Part shown: positions 26,099-34,489 of the stretch, piece after piece
Layout of the letters: every line of letters starts with the position of its first letter
How positions within the stretch are numbered: the stretch's first letter is position 1
Assembly: GCF_025770735.1 (NCBI RefSeq)
Contig: NZ_JAODPB010000001.1
Span: 62,001-126,000 of the forward strand
Origin: Shouchella tritolerans
GTDB taxonomy: Bacteria; Bacillota; Bacilli; Bacillales; Bacillaceae_D
Length of the DNA stretch: 64,000 nt
Direction of reading: 5' to 3'
Notes under the pieces: model-generated
Seen by the model: only the letters and a program-made list of their open reading frames with translations
What the model was told of the DNA's origin: nothing
Databases searched by the model: none
Translations under genes and position numbers: made by a program

Positions 26099-27369
26099 TG
26101 TCATTGTTATTAGTTGGGTTGTTCATATTTTTTATTATCGCAGGGATTCCGATTGCGTTTAGCCTTGGCCTGTCTTCAATGATTTATTTGCTTATCGCAG
26201 GCATTCCTTTGACGATCATTCCCCAAACGATGCTGGCCGGTATTAATTCTTTTGTGTTGCTCGCCATTCCCGCCTTTATTCTTGCTGGAAATTTAATGAA
26301 CGCAGGAGGAATCACAACACGGATTATTGACTTTTCCAACGCCGTTGTAGGCCATATCCGCGGCGGGCTAGCGTTAACGAATATCGCTTCTTCGCTCGGG
26401 TTTGCAGGTATTTCAGGAACTGCCTTGTCCGATACAGCAAGCATTGGTTCTGTGATGATTCCGGCGATGAAAAAGCACGGGTATGGAGCCGGTTTTTCCG
26501 CTGCGGTTACATCGATTTCTTCGACAGTTGGCCCGATGCTTCCGCCATCCTTGCCGATGATCATTATTGGCACTCTTGCCAGCGTCTCAATTGGTGATTT
26601 GTTCCTTGCTGGCGCCATCCCTGGCATTTTGTTGGCAGTCGGCTTTTTGGTGGTTGCTTATGTCATTTCTGTTAAGCGCGGTTATCCAAAGGGAGAACGG
26701 CAACCGATTAAAAAGGTTGTCACTTCGTTTTTTGGCGCCTTTTGGGCGTTATTTATGGTCTTTATCATTTTATGGGGCATTCTTGGCGGCTATTTTACAC
26801 CAACAGAGGCAGCGGTCGTTTGTGTGCTATACGCGTTAGTTGTCGGCGGTTTTGTTTATCGGGAACTTAACTTTAAAGAAGTGCCAGGGCTGCTTGTTAG
26901 CACACTGCGCTCAACGTCTTCGATTTTGCTGCTCGTTGGTTTTGCCAATCTGTTCGGCTGGATCTTGGTTTCAGAAGGAGTGCCTGTCTTAATCGCAAAT
27001 GGGATTCTGTCGATTACAGACAACCCAGTCTTTGTCATTCTTCTTATTATTATATTATTGCTAGGAATCGGCATGTTCATGGAAACGATTGCAGCTCTTG
27101 TGATTTTATTCCCTGTATTATTGCCTGTCGCTACTAGTATCGGGATGGACCCTGTCCATTTTGGCGTTGTGATGGTGTTGTCTTTAATGATCGGCCTGTC
27201 TACTCCGCCAGTAGGAGTGTGTTTATTTGTTGCTTCTAGCTTTGCAAAAGTGCCGATTGGCAAAACGGTTAAAGAGCTTGTGCCATTCTTTGCCATTGCG
27301 ATCGTCGTGTTGCTGATTGTCGCCTATATTCCGCAACTTTCTTTATTCTTGCCTAGCTTGTTTGAATGA
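26095..27369 (+). CDS. TRAP transporter large permease subunit, DctM type
   Basis: A 424-residue permease with about 12 helices. GFAGISGTALSDTASIGSVMIP and SSTVGPMLPPSLPMIIIG in the first half, and GMFMETIAALVILFPVLLP with STPPVGVCLFVAS in the second, match the DctM pattern. Two ATGs (26095 and 26098) are possible; the first overlaps the dctQ stop. It ends the operon, with a terminator after the stop. Confidence 0.95.
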   Translation: MMSLLLVGLFIFFIIAGIPIAFSLGLSSMIYLLIAGIPLTIIPQTMLAGINSFVLLAIPAFILAGNLMNAGGITTRIIDFSNAVVGHIRGGLALTNIASSLGFAGISGTALSDTASIGSVMIPAMKKHGYGAGFSAAVTSISSTVGPMLPPSLPMIIIGTLASVSIGDLFLAGAIPGILLAVGFLVVAYVISVKRGYPKGERQPIKKVVTSFFGAFWALFMVFIILWGILGGYFTPTEAAVVCVLYALVVGGFVYRELNFKEVPGLLVSTLRSTSSILLLVGFANLFGWILVSEGVPVLIANGILSITDNPVFVILLIIILLLGIGMFMETIAALVILFPVLLPVATSIGMDPVHFGVVMVLSLMIGLSTPPVGVCLFVASSFAKVPIGKTVKELVPFFAIAIVVLLIVAYIPQLSLFLPSLFE

Positions 27370-27381
27370 TCGTAAAATGCT

Positions 27382-27415
27382 AAGACCCTGTGCCACCTGG
27401 TACAGGGTCTTTTCG
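27382..27415. terminator. Bidirectional terminator between the TRAP operon and citA
   Basis: AAGACCCTGT and ACAGGGTCTT form a perfect 10-bp stem followed by TTTT, between two convergent genes. Confidence 0.85.
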
Positions 27416-27416
27416 C

Positions 27417-28514
27417 TTAATTGGAAACCGGCTTTTGGCCGCAATATTGTTGTTGTGGCCTAAAAATGCGGTTGTCTTTGCTTTGTTCGATAACGTGGCT
27501 GCACCAACCGACGACGCGGCTTACGCAAAATGTCGGTGTAAACCATTCTGGTTTAAGGCAAAGGGCTTCCATAATTGCAGCAGCATAGTATTCAACGTTG
27601 GCATGAAGCTGACGGCCGGGTTTGTATTCCGCTAAAAGCTCCGTTGCTATTTGTTCAATCGCCACTGCCTCGCTTAAAAATGTTTCCTGGTTATCGAGAC
27701 TTTTTAAAATATCACGCAATGCATTGGCGCGAGGGTCTGCTGTTTTATAAACACGGTGGCCAAAGCCCATCAGACGTTCGCCGCGTTTGAGCTTTTCACG
27801 CAGCAACTCTTCACTGCTAGTGTCGGCCGTTTGGATTTCACTGAACAGCTCAAGTACACCGGTAGGCGCGCCGCCGTGCAGCCTTCCTTTTAACGCGCCA
27901 AGCGCTCCGCAAATAGCTGAACGAAGATCGGCTTCTGTAGAGGCGATCACTCGCGCCGCAAACGTTGACGCATTCATGCCGTGTTCTGCTGTTAATATTA
28001 AATAAGCGTTTAAAGCATGAACACGGGCGGCATCTGGCTTTTCGCCAGTGAGCATATACAAGTAATTGGCCACGTGGTTAAGAGAGGAATCTGGCTCAAT
28101 CGCGTCTTTGCCGCAGCTCATGTTGGCCCATGCAGCCACAATCGTTGGAACGATAGCAATAAGGCGCATCGCTTCTTGTCGTTGCGGGGGCCAGCCTTCT
28201 TTTCCTGTGTAGCTAGAAATCAAAGTTCGTAACGCGTCCATTAGGCTAAGTTCTTTTGGCAAAGCCGTGAGCAGCTTTTTCAAATCATCTGGCAAAGAGC
28301 GCATCGTTTTCAAGGCAGTGGAAAAATCGTCTTTTTCTGTTGCCGTTGGCCTTTTTCCGTTTAACAGCAAGTAAGCAACGTCTTCAAAGTCAGCTGATTT
28401 CGCAAGCTCATCTGCATGATAACCTCGGTAAAGCAGTGTTCCCTGCTCTCCGTCGATCGAACTAATCGTCGTTTTCGCAACGACGACATTCTCTAACCCT
28501 TTTGCATAAAGCAT
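27417..28514 (-). CDS. citA: Citrate synthase, CitA type
   Basis: A 365-residue type II citrate synthase that condenses acetyl-CoA (or a related acyl-CoA) with oxaloacetate. Active-site motifs are AEHGMNASTFAARV, LHGGAPTGVLELF and MGFGHRVYK. Where most citrate synthases have the catalytic Asp in a NVDFYS context, this one reads LHANVEYYAAAIM, with Glu; from memory B. subtilis CitA also has Glu there. The start at 28514 follows TTGGAGGG. Length and the divergent LysR gene match B. subtilis citA-citR, the minor citrate synthase. A 2-methylcitrate synthase is the alternative. Confidence 0.88.
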   Translation of the reverse strand: MLYAKGLENVVVAKTTISSIDGEQGTLLYRGYHADELAKSADFEDVAYLLLNGKRPTATEKDDFSTALKTMRSLPDDLKKLLTALPKELSLMDALRTLISSYTGKEGWPPQRQEAMRLIAIVPTIVAAWANMSCGKDAIEPDSSLNHVANYLYMLTGEKPDAARVHALNAYLILTAEHGMNASTFAARVIASTEADLRSAICGALGALKGRLHGGAPTGVLELFSEIQTADTSSEELLREKLKRGERLMGFGHRVYKTADPRANALRDILKSLDNQETFLSEAVAIEQIATELLAEYKPGRQLHANVEYYAAAIMEALCLKPEWFTPTFCVSRVVGWCSHVIEQSKDNRIFRPQQQYCGQKPVSN

Positions 28515-28623
28515 ATTCCATCCCTCCAAATTCATTTTCTTTATCATAGCGCCATGGTAATCTAATTAAAATTAAATTATTTCTGCATTATTGATTATGA
28601 TATTTAATTAGTGGAGGGCGAAA
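28515..28623. promoter_or_regulatory. citA/citR divergent control region
   Basis: This short, strongly AT-rich gap with TAATT/AATTA repeats (TAATTAAAATTAAATTA near 28563) must hold both promoters and the CitR site, if CitR acts as in B. subtilis. No single promoter stands out. Confidence 0.45.
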
Positions 28624-29499
28624 ATGAATATACACTGGATTGAAAGCTTTCTTGCCGCAGCCAAATATGAAAACTTCCGTAAAGCAGCTGCCTATTTATA
28701 CGTTTCCCAGCCGACTGTGACTGTCCACATTCATCAACTTGAGAAAGCGCTAGGCGTACCATTGTTTAAACGGACTGGGAGGCAAGTCGCATTGACTGCT
28801 TACGGCAAGTCGTATCTTCCTTATGCACGGAGCATCTATGATGCATACCATGAAGGCATCGCCTTTATCGGCAAAAAACGGCAAGGGTATGAAAGTACAC
28901 TAAAAATCGCTGTCTCGCCGTTGATCGCTTCCAGTTATTTGCCTTACTGGGTCAAAGCATTCGTGAAAAAACAAGCAGCAACAGAAGTGGTAGTGGACGT
29001 GGTTGAGTCAGCCGTGATCGGCCAAACGGTTGAATCAGGCCGTGCAGATGTTGGCTTATCAAGAATGCCTTTTGAACAAACAGGGAGCGAGTGTGTACGC
29101 CTGCAAACAGAGAAGCTCATGTTTGTCGTTCCCCATGATGGCCGCGATGCAGAGAATGGCCCACCTATTCATTATGAGGAGGCGCTGGGCGAGATGGTCC
29201 TTTTAAGCGGCAACCATCCTGTTTATTGGGAAGAAGTGTTGCTGGCGTGCAGGCGGACTGTTCCTGGACTTAAAGAAATGCACGTTTCGCAAGTACATGT
29301 CACAAAGCGGTTTATTGAGGAAGGGCTCGGCTGTTCCATATTGCCGGAATCGGCGGTAAGGCGGGAATTAGCAGAGGGCCGCATGCTAGAAGCAGAAACA
29401 GCTGGTCTCCCTTTGCCAACCGTATCTACTTACATGATTACAAAAACGCCTTCAGCCGAAGCAGAGGCATTTATGGAGCTAGTAAAAACATTGGCTTGA
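28624..29499 (+). CDS. citR: LysR family regulator, CitR-like
   Basis: A 291-residue LysR regulator. The N-terminal winged helix is ENFRKAAAYLYVSQPTVTVHIHQLEKALG, followed by a linker helix and a two-lobed substrate-binding domain. In B. subtilis CitR is encoded divergently from citA and represses it; the same arrangement here is the main reason for the name. GTGGAGGGCG precedes the ATG. The effector is unknown. Confidence 0.85.
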   Translation: MNIHWIESFLAAAKYENFRKAAAYLYVSQPTVTVHIHQLEKALGVPLFKRTGRQVALTAYGKSYLPYARSIYDAYHEGIAFIGKKRQGYESTLKIAVSPLIASSYLPYWVKAFVKKQAATEVVVDVVESAVIGQTVESGRADVGLSRMPFEQTGSECVRLQTEKLMFVVPHDGRDAENGPPIHYEEALGEMVLLSGNHPVYWEEVLLACRRTVPGLKEMHVSQVHVTKRFIEEGLGCSILPESAVRRELAEGRMLEAETAGLPLPTVSTYMITKTPSAEAEAFMELVKTLA

Positions 29500-29544
29500 T
29501 ATTTCAGCACCTATGGGTGAGATGACCGCTTAACGACGAGTCGG

Positions 29545-29572
29545 TACAGGGTCTCTGCTTTTGAGACCTGTA
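29545..29572 (+). terminator. Hairpin after citR
   Basis: TACAGGGTCTC and GAGACCTGTA pair with one bulged G; only a weak T-rich tail follows. Confidence 0.45.
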
Positions 29573-29710
29573 TTCTTAAGGCCATGGTGATTGTTGATGG
29601 TTATTGAGAACCTTTCATTAAAAAATTTCAATCTTAATAGAAATAGTTGGTTGTTCATGTTCAATCACAATCGATTAGTTCTTTCTAAATATTCTCTTTA
29701 TCGAAATGTC

Positions 29711-29738
29711 TTGAATTCAATTTGTAATGTTGTATACT
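29711..29738 (+). promoter_or_regulatory. Sigma-A promoter of the TAXI-TRAP operon
   Basis: TTGAAT (29711-29716), 16 bases, TATACT (29733-29738), about 50 bases before the binding-protein gene and overlapping the palindrome listed next. Confidence 0.5.
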
Positions 29739-29749
29739 TGTAATACAAC
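29729..29749. promoter_or_regulatory. Palindrome over the -10 region, candidate GntR operator
   Basis: GTTGTAT, seven bases, ATACAAC is a perfect inverted repeat lying across the -10 box. TTGTAT/ATACAA half-sites are of the kind bound by FadR-type GntR repressors, two of which are encoded downstream. Confidence 0.5.
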
Positions 29750-29752
29750 TTA

Positions 29753-29766
29753 TAAAAGCGCTTTCA
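29753..29766. promoter_or_regulatory. cre site (CcpA)
   Basis: TAAAAGCGCTTTCA matches 13 of 14 positions of the degenerate cre consensus and contains the central GCGC. It lies just downstream of the predicted transcription start, a typical position for CcpA repression. Confidence 0.65.
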
Positions 29767-29790
29767 TTGTAAAGGGGGAAAAACGAAGTT

Positions 29791-30783
29791 ATGAAAAAGC
29801 GACTGTCATTGTTATTATTCCTATGTTCTTTCATTACTCTCGCTTCCTGTAGCAACAAAGATTATCAGTATTTTTCAATTGCAACCGCTTCCACTGGGGG
29901 GACGTATTATCCAATTGGTGTCGGCATGGGAAATCTTTGGACTGAAGAACTAATGGATCAAGGGATCCGGGCAACGGGGCAGTCTTCCGCTGGATCAGTA
30001 GAAAATATTGACTTGTTACAGAAGGGGGAAGCACAGCTTGCGATTTTACAAGGGTTAATTGGCGATCAAGCATTCAATGGAACGGGAATCTATGAAGGCC
30101 GGTCCTATGAAGACTTGCGTTCAATTACCTTCCTCTGGCCGAATGTGGAACACTTTGTTTTGCAAAACAATCAAATCGAAACGGGAACGATTGCTGATAT
30201 TGAGGGGAAAGGTTTCTCTGTGGGACCGCAAGCTAGTGGAACGGAACAATCAACACTGGCGATTATGCGTGGTATTGGTCTGACAACCGCTGATATTCAG
30301 CCAGAATACCTTGGCTACGATGATACCATTTCGGCCATGCGTGATGGACGTTTACATGGAGGTTCTTTGCCGGCCGGTGTTCCTGTTACTGCGATTACAG
30401 ACATGTATGCCAGTGGCGTGCGTGCCGATGTCCTTGATGTTTCGGATGAACAGCTTGAATCAATAAATGAGCATTTTAATGTGTTCTTCCGCTATAACAT
30501 ACCTGCTGGGACGTATCCACGAAAAGAGGAGGATATCCAGACAATTGCACAATCAAATTTTCTGGCAACAGATAAGGAGTTAGACGATGAAATTATATAC
30601 TTATTGACTAAAACGTTGTACGAAAACCTAGAATTCATGTACGAGGTGCATAATTCAGCCCGGGAAATGTCCTTAGAAGCCGCATTAAATGGTCTATCTG
30701 TACCACTTCATCCTGGTGCTTACAAATATTATGAGGAGCAAGGCATCGACATTCCGGAGGAGTTACGCCCCCCTGAACTATAG
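29791..30783 (+). CDS. TAXI family TRAP transporter solute-binding lipoprotein
   Basis: A 330-residue lipoprotein, lipobox TLASC with Cys20. The segment FSIATASTGGTYYPIGVGMGNLW and the SSAGSVENIDLLQKGEAQLAI region identify the TAXI (TRAP-associated extracytoplasmic immunogenic) class, which binds small carboxylates such as glutamate or 2-oxoglutarate. AAGGGGG precedes the ATG. It is followed by a single fused permease, the usual partner of TAXI proteins. Transport of a 2-hydroxydicarboxylate or 2-oxoacid is an inference from the oxidase genes downstream. Confidence 0.93.
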   Translation: MKKRLSLLLFLCSFITLASCSNKDYQYFSIATASTGGTYYPIGVGMGNLWTEELMDQGIRATGQSSAGSVENIDLLQKGEAQLAILQGLIGDQAFNGTGIYEGRSYEDLRSITFLWPNVEHFVLQNNQIETGTIADIEGKGFSVGPQASGTEQSTLAIMRGIGLTTADIQPEYLGYDDTISAMRDGRLHGGSLPAGVPVTAITDMYASGVRADVLDVSDEQLESINEHFNVFFRYNIPAGTYPRKEEDIQTIAQSNFLATDKELDDEIIYLLTKTLYENLEFMYEVHNSAREMSLEAALNGLSVPLHPGAYKYYEEQGIDIPEELRPPEL

Positions 30784-30831
30784 GCATAAAGCTGAACAAA
30801 AGCGTTTTCTTTCACAAAGGAGGAGATTACG

Positions 30832-32811
30832 ATGAGTGTGAAGCAGCAACATGTTGAGATAGAACCGAATAATGACGAAGTGCAAGAGTCTGTCAGTATA
30901 GGACGGGCATTGAAAGGCAAACAGCAAAAAATCGTTGCCCTTACAGGGATTCTTTTATCTGGGTTTGCTGTCTATGTCAACAGTTTCATCAATATGCAGG
31001 AAATTTACCGCAACGTTCTCTTTCTTGCATTGCTCTTTGTTTTAGCCTTTTTGCTTTATCCCGCAACCAAAAAGGGAGCGAAAGATCGATTTACCACAGT
31101 CGATATCATCTTAACGATTGCTAGTGTCGCAGGTTCTGTTTACATTTTGCTGTTCTATACGACGATTCATGTTGACCGGATGTCACAGGCGATTACAATG
31201 GACTACATTTTTGCTGCGATCACCGTTGTTTTGCTCTTGGAGGCTGCAAGACGGACGCTCGGTCTCTTCATTCCACTTTTAACGAGTTTAGCGATCATTT
31301 ATGCTGTATTTGGGCCCTATTTTCCTGGGATTTTTGGGCACGCTGGGTTTTCCTTTGAACGACTCTTGTATCGCGTGTACATGACGACAGAGGGCATTTA
31401 CGGTCTCACTCTTTCGATCGCGTCTACCTATATCGTCATCTTCATTTTATTTGGAGCATTTTTAAGTGTAAGTGGAGCGTCGAAGCTCTTTAACGATTTA
31501 GCAATTGCGATAGCAGGACAACGGCGGGGTGGTCCTGCGCAAGTCGCCGTTCTTTCCAGTGCTCTAACAGGGTCATTGAATGGAAGTGCAGTTGCCAATG
31601 TTGCGACGACAGGGGCGTTTACGATCCCATTAATGAAACAAATTGGCTTAAAGCCAAGGTATGCAGCGGCCGTTGAAGCAGCTGCTTCTACAGGCGGGAT
31701 GATGATGCCGCCGATTATGGGAGCAGCTGCCTTTATCATGGCAGGATTTTTAGGTGTTTCCTATTCAGTCATTGTGTTAGCAGCGATTGTTCCAACGTTT
31801 CTTTATTTCGTTGCTCTTGTGCTTGCCATTGATTTAGAAGCGAAAAAGCATGGCTTAAAAGGGATGAGCAAAGACTCCATTCCCCAAGTATGGCAAGTAA
31901 TCAAAGAGCGCGGTGTCTTGCTACTGCCGATTATCATTGTGATCTCAACCTTGTTGATGGGCTATACGCCGATATTCGCCGGTTTTGCTGGTATTATCTC
32001 TGTCATCATTGCTAGCTGGCTAACGAAAGATAAAGAGACAAGAGTGACATTTGCAAAAATAGGGACTGCCTTTATCGACGGGGCAAAAAGTACCATTCAA
32101 GTAGGGATTGCTTGTGCATCGATCGGCATTATTATTGCGGTTGTGACGATGTCTGGACTTGGTTCAGCGATCGCCTATAATGTTCTTTCGATTTCAAGTG
32201 GCATGCTTTGGGTTGCCCTTTTGCTCGTCATGGTTACTTGCATCGTCTTAAGCATGGGGCTCCCATCCACCGCCCTTTACATCGTTGTAGCGGTAACAGC
32301 TGCCCCGGCATTAGTGGAAGCAGGAGTAAACCCAATTGCCGCCCATTTCTTTGTTTTCTGGTTTGGGGCACTGTCCAATATTACTCCACCTGTTGCATTG
32401 GCATCCTATACAGCTGCTGGCATTGCCAGAGCAGATGCGATGAAAACATCGTGGACGTCCGTAAAGCTAGCATTGCCCGGCTTCGTTATCCCATTTATGA
32501 TTGCGTATAACCCTGCAATGCTTATGCAATCTGAAAGCGGCTCACTACATGTTGTTACGGTGGGCATCACCATTATTACCTCTGTCTTAGGCGTATTTGC
32601 GATGGTTGTTGCGCTGACAAACTATTTCTCAACAAATTTAGTCATGTTGGAACGTCTCTTATTCTTTGCAAGTTCGCTACTCCTCGTGAGTACAGGGTTG
32701 CTTTCGAATGTTCTAGGAGTTTCGATCGTTGCGGTCACGTTAGCGTTACACATCCTTCGTGTAAAAAAGAAAAAAAGCGCAACGGAGAGTCCGTTCGCCC
32801 AAGGCGGATAA
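30832..32811 (+). CDS. TRAP transporter fused permease (4TM-12TM)
   Basis: A 659-residue permease in which the small (DctQ-like) and large (DctM-like) parts are one chain, as is standard for TAXI-TRAP systems. A cytoplasmic N-terminus is followed by about 16-18 helices. The large-subunit core has SSALTGSLNGSAVANVATTGAF, AAASTGGMMMPPIMGAAAFIM and, later, VLSMGLPSTALYIVVA with LSNITPPVALASYTAAGIA. AAAGGAGGAG precedes the ATG. Confidence 0.94.
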   Translation: MSVKQQHVEIEPNNDEVQESVSIGRALKGKQQKIVALTGILLSGFAVYVNSFINMQEIYRNVLFLALLFVLAFLLYPATKKGAKDRFTTVDIILTIASVAGSVYILLFYTTIHVDRMSQAITMDYIFAAITVVLLLEAARRTLGLFIPLLTSLAIIYAVFGPYFPGIFGHAGFSFERLLYRVYMTTEGIYGLTLSIASTYIVIFILFGAFLSVSGASKLFNDLAIAIAGQRRGGPAQVAVLSSALTGSLNGSAVANVATTGAFTIPLMKQIGLKPRYAAAVEAAASTGGMMMPPIMGAAAFIMAGFLGVSYSVIVLAAIVPTFLYFVALVLAIDLEAKKHGLKGMSKDSIPQVWQVIKERGVLLLPIIIVISTLLMGYTPIFAGFAGIISVIIASWLTKDKETRVTFAKIGTAFIDGAKSTIQVGIACASIGIIIAVVTMSGLGSAIAYNVLSISSGMLWVALLLVMVTCIVLSMGLPSTALYIVVAVTAAPALVEAGVNPIAAHFFVFWFGALSNITPPVALASYTAAGIARADAMKTSWTSVKLALPGFVIPFMIAYNPAMLMQSESGSLHVVTVGITIITSVLGVFAMVVALTNYFSTNLVMLERLLFFASSLLLVSTGLLSNVLGVSIVAVTLALHILRVKKKKSATESPFAQGG

Positions 32812-32913
32812 AAGGTGAAAAGTTCAACGAATAATAGCAAAACGCATCTCTCTTCGTTAAAATGAGCGTATACATCAGATGAAACAAGTTCCTCATAGAG
32901 TGAGGGACTTATG

Positions 32914-32952
32914 AAAAGGGTGAACGAAGCTTGCAAGCTCCTTCCCCTTTTT
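32914..32952 (+). terminator. Probable terminator after the TAXI-TRAP genes
   Basis: An imperfect stem (AAAAGGG...CCCTTTT with an inner GCTTGCAAGC palindrome) ends in a T-run before the next gene. A small CCTCA/TGAGG hairpin precedes it at about 32891-32905. Confidence 0.5.
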
Positions 32953-32969
32953 AGCAAAAAAGGAGAGTG

Positions 32970-33686
32970 TTGACGGTGCGTTTACCGATTGAGCGTAAAA
33001 AGGTGTCAAGTCAAGTACTAGAACAGCTAAAAGAAATGATTAAAAACGGTGAATTTCCTGCTCATAGTAAGCTCCCGTCTGAAATGGAGCTTGCAGAACG
33101 CTTTGGTGTTAGCCGTTCCCCCATTCGTGAGGCGTTAAGTGTTTTGGAAGCAAGCGGCCTAATCGAGTCGAAACAAGGGGGCGGCAGCTGGGTCAAAGAA
33201 GTTCAATTAACGAATTTGTTAGAGCAAGTGACATTGGATATGGTCGATATCGGCCAAGTCTATGATTTGCTCGAACTTCGAAGCATTATTGAAACAGAGG
33301 CAGCTGCATTAGCTGCTGTGCGCTATCAAAAGCAAGATCTTTTGGAATTAGAACTAGCGCTGGCTCAATTTGCAAAAACAGTCGAGGATCGAGAGGTTGT
33401 CGGGGATGAAGCTGATTACATGTTCCATCGTGTCATTATGAAAGCTTCTTATAATCCATTTTTAGAGCAAACGATGGCGAATGTATCAGAGCTGCTGCAG
33501 AAGGCATTGGCCTTTTCATTAAAAAAGAACCGCCTGCAACAAAAACGCGAAGAAGTTTACCGAGAGCATTTAACGATTTTCAACGCCATTCGTGAACGCG
33601 ATTCTGAGGCGGCAAGAAAAGCAATGAACACACACTTGCATAATGTTCGCCGCAAGCTAGGCGATAAGCGGGTATTGCCTAATTGA
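32970..33686 (+). CDS. GntR family regulator, FadR subfamily (first of two)
   Basis: About 238 residues: N-terminal winged helix (VLEQLKEMIKNGEFPAHSKL, LAERFGVSRSPIREALSVLE) and a helical FCD effector domain (ELRSIIETEAAALAAV; metal-site region DYMFHRVIMKAS). The start is uncertain among GTG 32967, TTG 32970 and GTG 32976; AAAGGAG ends at 32965, which suits 32970 or 32976. Between the TAXI-TRAP genes and the hydroxyacid oxidase operon, it probably controls one or both. A terminator follows it. Confidence 0.88.
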   Translation: MTVRLPIERKKVSSQVLEQLKEMIKNGEFPAHSKLPSEMELAERFGVSRSPIREALSVLEASGLIESKQGGGSWVKEVQLTNLLEQVTLDMVDIGQVYDLLELRSIIETEAAALAAVRYQKQDLLELELALAQFAKTVEDREVVGDEADYMFHRVIMKASYNPFLEQTMANVSELLQKALAFSLKKNRLQQKREEVYREHLTIFNAIRERDSEAARKAMNTHLHNVRRKLGDKRVLPN

Positions 33687-33697
33687 GGAGGTAACGT

Positions 33698-33722
33698 AAA
33701 GAGGGGCCACCCTCTTCTTTTT
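33698..33722 (+). terminator. Terminator between the two gntR genes
   Basis: AAGAGGG, four bases, CCCTCTT, then CTTTTT. It separates the first gntR from the second gntR-glcD operon. Confidence 0.8.
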
Positions 33723-33730
33723 AACAAAAG

Positions 33731-33756
33731 TGGACTGTCCACAGACCAGTTGGACA
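33731..33756. promoter_or_regulatory. Inverted-repeat operator candidate before the second gntR
   Basis: TGTCCA (33736-33741) and TGGACA (33751-33756) form an inverted repeat with a nine-base spacer; an overlapping TGGAC-T-GTCCA palindrome lies at 33731-33741. It sits directly before the ribosome site, suggesting autoregulation of the gntR-glcD-glcF-lhgO operon. Confidence 0.5.
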
Positions 33757-33771
33757 ATTAGGAGGAAAGGA

Positions 33772-34470
33772 ATGAAATTAACGCCGATTCGTAAGCGGAA
33801 ACGTGTCTACCAGGAAATTATTGAGCAAGTCAAAACCGCTGTTGCTACGGGCGAGGTTCAACCTGGCGATAAGCTTCCATCTGAACGGGCACTATCAGAG
33901 ACGTTATCCGTTTCCAGAACTTCCGTGAAGGAAGCCTTAACCGTGTTAAAATCGTCAGGCGTCATTCACATTAAGCCGGGAGTGGGCGCCTTCCTTGTTC
34001 AAGAGAGCCCACAGCGCTTGCAGGTTAAGTTGGCGGATTTATTACAGGAGAAAGAAACATCGATCGTCGAATTAATTGAGCTTCGTCAAGCGATTGAAGG
34101 GGATGCTGCCTATTATGCAGCAAAACGAATAACAAATAGGCAGAAGGAGAATTTACAAGCTGTATTTGAAAGGCTTGTGGCAATCGAAGAGCAAGGAAAG
34201 GTGGCCGTGGAGGAAGATTACCAATTTCATTTAGCCATTATTGAAGCCGCAAACAATCCATTAATGCGTGATGTAATGAATTTAATTTCCGATAACATGC
34301 TTCGCGTCTTAACCAAAAATCAAGAGGCTTCAGGAAGAAATGAGCGCTTCCAGGCCGAAATTGCTCAGGAGCACCGAAACATTTACGAAGCGATTGTAAG
34401 CGGAAAACCAGAGGAAGCAAGAATAGCGATGTGGCAGCACTTTCAAGGGGTAAAACAGCGACACACGTAA
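33772..34470 (+). CDS. GntR family regulator, FadR subfamily (second of two)
   Basis: A 232-residue regulator with winged helix (YQEIIEQVKTAVATGEVQPG, SETLSVSRTSVKEALTVLKS) and helical effector domain (ELRQAIEGDAAYYAAKRI, DYQFHLAIIEAANNP). It is similar in build to LldR/GlcC-type regulators that sense lactate or glycolate. The start at 33772 follows TAGGAGGAAAGG; the frame upstream to 33730 covers the operator. The next gene starts 20 bases later, so it is the first gene of the oxidase operon. Confidence 0.9.
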   Translation: MKLTPIRKRKRVYQEIIEQVKTAVATGEVQPGDKLPSERALSETLSVSRTSVKEALTVLKSSGVIHIKPGVGAFLVQESPQRLQVKLADLLQEKETSIVELIELRQAIEGDAAYYAAKRITNRQKENLQAVFERLVAIEEQGKVAVEEDYQFHLAIIEAANNPLMRDVMNLISDNMLRVLTKNQEASGRNERFQAEIAQEHRNIYEAIVSGKPEEARIAMWQHFQGVKQRHT

Positions 34471-34489
34471 AAGAGAGGGGGAGAGCCTG

